A stretch of 64,000 bases of DNA from NCBI GenBank assembly GCA_963798705.1, contig CAWCTW010000003.1, positions 124,001 through 188,000 on the forward strand, in the 5' to 3' direction. Numbering within the stretch: the first letter of the stretch is position 1; each line of letters begins with the position of its first letter. The notes below the pieces were generated by a model. That model was given only the letters and a program-made list of their open reading frames with translations, was not told the DNA's origin and did not search any database. Both the position numbers and the translations under genes were made by a program. The stretch comes from AC-56 sp963798705 (lineage in GTDB: Bacteria; Actinomycetota; Thermoleophilia; Solirubrobacterales; 70-9). Positions 59,380 to 64,000 of this stretch are shown here, piece by piece.

Positions 59380-60317
59380 TCACCCGCCCGGACGTCGCCA
59401 CGAGGAGAACGCGCCACTCGTCCAGCCGCCACCCGATCCGGCCGGAGCGGGGCCGAGGGGGTCGCCGCCGTAGACGACGTGGCCGTCGGGACGCTGGTAG
59501 GTCAGCCATGGGATCGTGTCGCGCTGCGAGACGCCTCGCCGGCTCCAGTCGCACACGCCGTCGGGGAAGGCGTCCCTGAGCTTGGCCCACTGGGCGCCCG
59601 TGAAGTCGATCGGGTAGTAGTCGCTGCGGCGCATGGGCTTCAGTCGGCAACGGTTCTGATCGGTCGCGATGCTCTCGCCGGCCACGGTCGCCGGCGTCCC
59701 GAAGCGGGTCTGTGCCTCCTTCAGCCTGCACACCGGGCCGACGCCGGGCACCGAGACCCTCTCGACCCCTGGAATCGAGGAGCACTTGTCGTTCACGTCC
59801 GCCGGCCGGTCCCGCGCCACCTTGGCGGCGAGCGGGAGGTCGCGATCGTCGCGCTTGACAGCGGCAAGCCAGCGGTCCATGGTCCGGAGCCCCTGCGTCG
59901 TATATCGCGGATCGCCGATCAGCGGCGCCTGGCCGAACCAGATCACGTGGTTGCGAGGAAAGTGGCCCTCCTGGCGCTCGAGCCGGGCCCGGATCGCCCA
60001 CGAGCGATACGCGTCGTGGAAGGCACCGGGATCCGGCCCCCGCAGGTCGATGATCGCCACGCCGGTGAGGTTGTTCGCCTCGTTGACGCCGCCGCTGCGG
60101 TAGACGTTTCGCAGCGCCGGTTGGGTGGCGTCGCTTCGCTCCGCGATCGGGTTCAGGTCGATGTCCGCGCCGCCGATCTTGGCGTTCAGGTCGACGAACT
60201 GCGCCGGGGTGATGTCCCCTTTCTTCCCAGCGCGCCGGTCGGCCAGATGCATGCGGCTCCGAGCACCGAGAGAGCGACGAGCGCCAGCGCGCCGGACGGC
60301 ATTTTCCTGATCTCCAC
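59380..60317 (-). pseudogene. DUF6351-type secreted protein, internally deleted and frameshifted
   Basis: From ~60240 to 59380 one frame gives the C-terminal part of a DUF6351-like protein: D-I-T-P-A-Q-F-V-D-L-N-A-K-I-G-G, S-G-G-V-N-E-A-N-N-L-T-G-V-A-I, C-R-L-K-P-M-R-R-S-D-Y-Y-P-I, G-V-C-D-W-S-R-R-G-V, P-L-G-P-A-P-A-G-S-G. In another frame, a start near 60302-60317 opens a signal peptide (S-G-A-L-A-L-V-A-L-S-V-L-G-A-A-C-I-W). The family is normally ~700 aa; several hundred residues between are missing, and the junction is out of frame. So a deletion fused the exported start to the C-terminal domain. Not functional as read. Confidence 0.7.
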
Positions 60318-60417
60318 CACGACGGCGACCGCCGACGGTAGCCGCGCGACGCGGCGCGTGCGCCGGTTCGGATCCGGCGCCGCGGAGTGAGTACTCTGGT
60401 CGGGAGGGCATCCGTCC

Positions 60418-60585
60418 ATGAACTCTTCGAACGGACCTGAGATCAGCGCCTGGAGCGGCGGCATCTGCCTGCTGCTCGGACTGGCGACGATCACACACGG
60501 GTCGGAGCAAGCCGGCCTCCTCCTTCTCGGGGGGGCCGTGCTGCTCTTGGTCTGGGCCGCGTATCTGGGACGCGCCGGCGGCTGA
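60418..60585 (+). CDS. Small membrane protein, 55 residues
   Basis: ATG at 60418 follows GGGAGGG at a usable distance. The peptide has two hydrophobic helices, I-S-A-W-S-G-G-I-C-L-L-L-G-L-A-T and A-G-L-L-L-L-G-G-A-V-L-L-L-V-W-A-A, joined by T-H-G-S-E-Q, ending in G-R-A-G-G. The desaturase gene starts 4 bp after its stop, so the two are almost surely co-expressed; it could assist or regulate that enzyme in the membrane. No known family recognised. Confidence 0.6.
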   Translation: MNSSNGPEISAWSGGICLLLGLATITHGSEQAGLLLLGGAVLLLVWAAYLGRAGG

Positions 60586-60589
60586 CCAC

Positions 60590-61579
60590 ATGCCCCATTA
60601 CCCGGACCCCACCGCCACGGTCGGCGGAGCAGCGCCCGCTCCCGTCCGACCGCGAGGGCAGCCGGCGGCGGCCGTCCAGCCCGCCAGCCACGAGACGAGG
60701 GACCGCATCATCACGGGCCTCATCACCGTGGTCCCGATCCTGCTCTTGGGCCTGGCCGCCTGGCAGGCGTGGAGCGAGGCATTGCGATGGAGCGATCTGG
60801 TGGTGCTCGCCCTCGCCTACGCGCTGACCGCGCTGGGGATCACGGTTGGTTTCCACCGGCTGCTGACGCACCGCAGCTTCGCCACGAGCCCGGTGCTTCG
60901 CGGCGTCTTCGCCGCGCTCGGCTCCGCCGCCATCGAGGGGCCGGTGATCTCGTGGGTAGCCGACCACCGCAAGCACCATGCCTGCTCCGATCGGGAGGGG
61001 GACCCCCACAGTCCCCACGTCGGTCACGGCGGCGGGTGGGCCGGTTCGCTGCGCGGCTTCTATCACGCGCACGTCGGGTGGCTGTTCATTCACACCCACC
61101 GAGGATGCAAGGAGCGCTTCGCGCCGGATCTGCTCGCCGATCCGGTGATCCGATTCGTCGACCGGACCTTCATCCTCTGGGCGCTCGTCGGTCTCGCGAT
61201 CCCATTCGGGCTCGGCGTGGCGATCGGCGGGTCTGTGGCGGCGGGCCTGACGGCGCTGCTCTGGGGCGGCGCCGTGCGCGTGTTCGTCGTCCATCACGTC
61301 ACCTACAGCGTCAACTCGCTGTGCCACATGTTCGGGCGACGCCCGTTCGAGACCAGGGACGAGTCGCGGAACCTGGCCTGGCTCGCTCCGTTCACGTTCG
61401 GCGAGGCGTGGCACAACAACCATCACGCCTTTCCGACCTCCGCCGTTCACGGACTGGGCAGGTGGCAGCTCGATCCCTCCGCGCTGCTGATCGCAGGGCT
61501 CGAGAAGGCCGGGTTGATCTGGGACGTCGTCAGGCCGACGCCGGCGCGGCAGGCCGCCAAGGCCTCGTCGCCCGCCTAG
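60590..61579 (+). CDS. Acyl-CoA delta-9-type fatty-acid desaturase
   Basis: 329 aa. Histidine boxes H-R-L-L-T-H, H-R-K-H-H and H-N-N-H-H are spaced as in the acyl-CoA (stearoyl-CoA delta-9, OLE1/SCD-like) desaturase family, with four helices (L-I-T-V-V-P-I-L-L-L-G-L-A, L-V-V-L-A-L-A-Y-A-L-T-A-L-G, then two near 185-220). It uses O2 and electrons, likely from a reductase such as that at 54357, to put a cis double bond into an acyl chain. Distinct from the DesA3-type enzyme at 55448. Followed by element C, a terminator-like repeat. Confidence 0.93.
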   Translation: MPHYPDPTATVGGAAPAPVRPRGQPAAAVQPASHETRDRIITGLITVVPILLLGLAAWQAWSEALRWSDLVVLALAYALTALGITVGFHRLLTHRSFATSPVLRGVFAALGSAAIEGPVISWVADHRKHHACSDREGDPHSPHVGHGGGWAGSLRGFYHAHVGWLFIHTHRGCKERFAPDLLADPVIRFVDRTFILWALVGLAIPFGLGVAIGGSVAAGLTALLWGGAVRVFVVHHVTYSVNSLCHMFGRRPFETRDESRNLAWLAPFTFGEAWHNNHHAFPTSAVHGLGRWQLDPSALLIAGLEKAGLIWDVVRPTPARQAAKASSPA

Positions 61580-61685
61580 CTCGGCCCCCCTCTCGCTTCA
61601 CGCCGGGCTCAAGAGCGCCGCGGGGTTGGGCATCTGGGCAATCCTTGCGAGCGGCCCGCTCGCCGTGCGGCGCAGGTAGGGTCCG

Positions 61686-61735
61686 CGCGAGCGGTCGAAA
61701 ATCGACCTCATAGGTGGATTTTGCTGCCGCTCGCG
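61686..61735. repeat. ACCTCATAGGT-core inverted repeat (element C)
   Basis: Outer arms CGCGAGCGG (61686-61694) and CCGCTCGCG (61727-61735) are perfect; inside is AAAATC-g-ACCT-cat-AGGT-g-GATTTT. The core and the GAGCG/GCTCGCGG arms match element B (45469-45561). It lies between the convergent desaturase and cold-shock genes and is a likely transcription terminator; its recurrence suggests a repeat family. Confidence 0.6.
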
Positions 61736-61819
61736 GGGTCGAAGGCGAGCTCCGAGCTCTCGCCGTCGGTGCGAGGTCCGATGGCCCAGCGAGATGCGGG
61801 AGGGGCTCGCTCCGAACGG

Positions 61820-61858
61820 CCTGAGGGCCCACCCCCGGCCGGGGAGCGGGCCCTCAGG
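61820..61858 (-). terminator. Terminator of the cold-shock gene
   Basis: Perfect 11-bp stem CCTGAGGGCCC/GGGCCCTCAGG around a 17-nt GC-rich loop, 21 bp beyond the csp stop codon. No T-run follows. Likely stops csp transcription. Confidence 0.65.
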
Positions 61859-61879
61859 GAACGTCTTCGAAGTGGATGG

Positions 61880-62083
61880 CTAGAGCGGCTGAACGCTCAC
61901 CGCGCGCGGGCCCTTGGGGCCTGCCTCGGACTCGAACGAGACCTTGGCGCCCTCGGCCAGGGTGCGGAATCCCTCCGAATTGATCGCGCTCTGATGCACG
62001 AACAGGTCGGAGGAGCCGTCGTCGGGAGTGATGAACCCGAACCCCTTCTCGTCGCTGAACCACTTCACTGTGCCAGTTGGCAT
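61880..62083 (-). CDS. Cold-shock protein (CspA family)
   Basis: 67 aa with GGAGGATC before the ATG. The single cold-shock domain is canonical: G-T-V-K-W-F-S-D-E-K-G-F-G-F-I-T with RNP1 K-G-F-G-F-I, and D-L-F-V-H-Q as RNP2, ending in V-S-V-Q-P-L. It binds single-stranded nucleic acid and melts RNA structures at low temperature or during growth. A hairpin terminator follows; the 5' side has a long non-coding stretch as is common for csp mRNAs. Confidence 0.95.
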   Translation of the reverse strand: MPTGTVKWFSDEKGFGFITPDDGSSDLFVHQSAINSEGFRTLAEGAKVSFESEAGPKGPRAVSVQPL

Positions 62084-62514
62084 TTCTGATCCTCCATCGG
62101 TTTGTGCCGCGACCGCGGAGGCTTGAAGCCGACAACGACGAGCGCTAACACGAGTTTGCCGGGGTTAGATCCCCGACCCTTTACGCGCGGAAAGGTAGCA
62201 AGACCGGCCGGGCGGCAGGCGCCGTGTACGGTCTGGTCCTCGAGGGGGCGCCGCTGGATCGCAGCGGTGACTCGGCCTGGCCTCGATCGGGGCGCTCGCC
62301 GCTGCGTCCGCCGGGGCGGCGGTCACGGGGGTGACCGCAACGCAGGTGGTCGACCCTCCAGCGGGTGGAAGGCCGGCCGCACCCGGGCCCCCGGGCCCGG
62401 CGTGACCCGGATGCGGACGACGGTCCCGGTACCGGCGGGCCAGTTCAGGTTCGCGGCCTGCTTCGAGGCCTGGACTCCGCCGTGCCGGCTGTAGGAGCCG
62501 GCCCCGCGGCGACC
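62084..62514. other. 431-bp non-coding stretch upstream of csp
   Basis: No gene could be supported. It contains a small hairpin CGGGG-ttagat-CCCCG at 62160-62175 and, further right, a G/C-only palindrome-like ACCCGGGCCCCCGGGCCC segment. It probably holds the csp promoter and leader (read leftward) and the end of the DUF at 62515. Cold-shock mRNAs often have long structured leaders, but no such motif was recognised here. Confidence 0.4.
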
Positions 62515-62976
62515 TCAGCCCTCGGAGGCTCCGGCGGCCTCACCGATCTCCACGAGAGCCCGCCGCTCGTCGTCGCTCACCCGCTCACCGCTCATGCCCA
62601 TGAAGCCCTCGCGGCGGGCGTCGGCGGCCCGGTTGGCCACGGTCATCACGAAGCGCCGATACTCGTCCAGCTCCTCGGGCGTGGCCATTCGCTGCAACAG
62701 CGCCACGGCATCGCGGATGTGCTGGAGCAGCCCCGCCCGCAGATCGTCCTCGGACTTGAAGCGGGTGCGGTCGACCTCCGGCTTCTCGGAGACGAGGTCG
62801 TCCAGGAGCTGGCTGGCGCCGTGATCGCGGCGGGCGTCGGTGTACGCCTTGGCCATGGAGAAGGTCTCCCGGATCGAGCCTCCCCGGTCGGCTTGGATGA
62901 CGAGCATCCCCGCGCTGGTCGGCGCCTCGCGGAGGAGTGTCCACTCCTCGTCGTTGAAGTCGGCCTTTCCGGGCAT
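62515..62976 (-). CDS. Conserved hypothetical protein
   Basis: 153 aa with AGGAG ahead of the ATG at 62976. Nearly all-helical: F-N-D-E-E-W-T-L-L-R-E-A-P-T-S-A-G, I-R-E-T-F-S-M-A-K-A-Y-T-D-A-R, L-L-Q-H-I-R-D-A-V-A-L-L-Q-R, Y-R-R-F-V-M-T-V-A-N-R-A-A-D, ending G-M-S-G-E-R-V-S-D-D-E-R-R-A-L. The W-x-L-L-x-E-A-P start and the final S-G-E-x-V-S-D-x-E-R block recur in actinobacterial proteins of unknown function, resembling a TerB-like helical fold only in general outline. Cytosolic; role unknown. Confidence 0.75.
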   Translation of the reverse strand: MPGKADFNDEEWTLLREAPTSAGMLVIQADRGGSIRETFSMAKAYTDARRDHGASQLLDDLVSEKPEVDRTRFKSEDDLRAGLLQHIRDAVALLQRMATPEELDEYRRFVMTVANRAADARREGFMGMSGERVSDDERRALVEIGEAAGASEG

Positions 62977-63119
62977 CTCCTGGTCTCCTCTCGTCGGTGG
63001 CTCCGGCGTCGTAGCTTCGCATGGCCAGGGCCCCGGCGAGCGGCCCCCCCGCGGCTCGAGCGGGTGCCGGCGGCCGGGGCTGGAGGTCGGTCGGGTCGCC
63101 GCCCGGCCTCCCCAAAGAC

Positions 63120-63884
63120 CTATTCGCGGTCTTCGCGCGGCTCGATCAGCGCCGTCGGGCGCCCGCCGATGGCGTCGCGCATACGATCCTTGAAGCGGTC
63201 GATGCGCCGGTGGCCGTAGCGCGCCTCCGCGCGGGCCTGCTTCTCGGGCTTGCGCTCCCCGTAGTAGCGCTTCGCCCACGGTGAGGCGGGCTTCGCGAGC
63301 CGGAACGCACCCCAAAGAGCGAGCGGGTAGAGGATCAGCCCGAACATCCCGTGCAAGAGACGGAACTTCGAGAACGCGATCATGATCGTGACGATGTCCA
63401 GCAGGAGCACGACGATCCCGGCCGCGAGAAGCCCGGGGGAGGTGGTGTCGAAGCTTGCCGAGAAGGCGCCCGTGAGCACGAGTCCGACGAAGGCGATCGC
63501 GACGATTGCGGCGTCCACCGACTGGCGCCCCTCCTCGGACCAGTAGACGTCCTGGAGGTGCACCCAGAGTGCGAACTCATCGAAGGTGAGCCCGGCTCCG
63601 ATGCCGAATGCGGCCGCGGCAATCTCGATCCAGGGCGTCTGAGTCTCGTCGATGGCGAATCCGAGCGTGCCGCCGATCAGCATCAGCACGATCCCGAACA
63701 CGAGGTGGTGGACGTGGAGCCCGCCCTCGGTCGTCACGCTGCCCGGCCACCACGGCACCTTCGGGCTCCGCATGAGGCGGGCGCTCGTGCGGATGAAGAG
63801 GAAGGAGATCAGGAAGGCCCCGAACAGAATCAGCACGCTCGTGCGGGGCGCGGCTGAGCCGCTGAAGCCGAGGTCGATCTCCAT
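63120..63884 (-). CDS. Integral membrane protein, conserved in actinobacteria
   Basis: 254 aa with six to seven helices in the first 190 residues (T-S-V-L-I-L-F-G-A-F-L-I-S-F-L-F, L-V-F-G-I-V-L-M-L-I-G-G-T, I-E-I-A-A-A-A-F-G-I-G-A-G-L-T-F, then three more) and a basic cytosolic tail rich in Arg/Lys. Conserved polar residues sit at membrane boundaries: G-G-L-H-V-H-H-L and T-F-D-E-F-A-L-W-V-H-L-Q-D-V-Y-W, which could bind a metal or lipid headgroup. No known function. The last 116 bp of the window beyond its start hold nothing I can support. Confidence 0.72.
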   Translation of the reverse strand: MEIDLGFSGSAAPRTSVLILFGAFLISFLFIRTSARLMRSPKVPWWPGSVTTEGGLHVHHLVFGIVLMLIGGTLGFAIDETQTPWIEIAAAAFGIGAGLTFDEFALWVHLQDVYWSEEGRQSVDAAIVAIAFVGLVLTGAFSASFDTTSPGLLAAGIVVLLLDIVTIMIAFSKFRLLHGMFGLILYPLALWGAFRLAKPASPWAKRYYGERKPEKQARAEARYGHRRIDRFKDRMRDAIGGRPTALIEPREDRE

Positions 63885-64000
63885 GTTGTGATCTTCCCAT
63901 GACGGCCAGCTTGGAAGAAGTCTGCGTACAGCGCACGCCGGGTGGGCGGTGCCAAACTCGCGGGACAGGCCTGCGGCGATCCATTGCCGGTAGGCCGCGC

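Overview
The window is high-GC DNA with frequent GTG starts, tight ATGA/GTGA stop-start overlaps and few non-coding gaps. Its families (a DUF6351 remnant, two-domain universal stress proteins, DUF1918, a Lys-rich secreted glycosidase-like protein, MoxR/DUF58/TgpA, a DesA3-type desaturase with its reductase) suggest a soil actinobacterium, probably of class Thermoleophilia. That placement is inference from gene content. No rRNA, complete tRNA, CRISPR array or insertion sequence was seen.

Left part (1-16.5 kb). After the tail of a SnoaL-like gene comes the most striking locus: a MerR regulator with a cobalamin-binding domain carrying the CarH/LitR motifs, divergent from a six-gene operon (SDR, SRPBCC, FAD oxidoreductase, DUF1365, cyclopropane-fatty-acid-synthase-like methyltransferase, DUF427). 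Between them lie two overlapping divergent sigma-70-like promoters and four hexamers of a TNNACA type spaced on an exact 11-bp register, the expected arrangement for a B12-dependent light-responsive repressor controlling membrane-lipid modification. Next come an MMPL exporter, a secreted protein, a YbdK ligase, a patatin and a PhoD-like phosphatase, then a decayed three-gene operon whose first member resembles a HerA-type ATPase.

Stress island (16.6-24 kb). Universal stress proteins, CBS-domain proteins, an inositol-monophosphatase-family enzyme, a PfkB kinase, DUF1918, DUF2267, a zinc ribbon and an internally deleted dodecin are packed together, resembling in content the mycobacterial dormancy (DosR) regulon. 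Two promoters here share a 15-bp element about 82 nt before the start codon.

Middle (24-45.5 kb). YbaK deacylase fused in frame behind a P-type ATPase tail, a secreted amidase, an APC permease-MacB-type ABC operon, the TgpA/DUF58/MoxR trio, a phosphotransferase-ATPase fusion, an ABC-2 exporter, an M20 peptidase, a Na+/H+ antiporter, a cyclase, and a PII-Amt ammonium pair whose PII protein lacks the usual Tyr51.

Right part (45.5-64 kb). A Baeyer-Villiger-type monooxygenase, a berberine-bridge-type flavoprotein, an HhH DNA-repair protein, a glycosidase-like secreted protein, Kup, a reductase-desaturase electron-transfer pair, tandem FUSC proteins, a second (delta-9 type) desaturase preceded by a tiny membrane protein, CspA and two conserved hypotheticals. 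Two families of palindromic repeats occur: a 44-bp family (35.8 and 56.9 kb) and a terminator-like family with an ACCTCATAGGT core between convergent genes (45.5 and 61.7 kb). The window also contains about a dozen gene remnants, an unusually high density.
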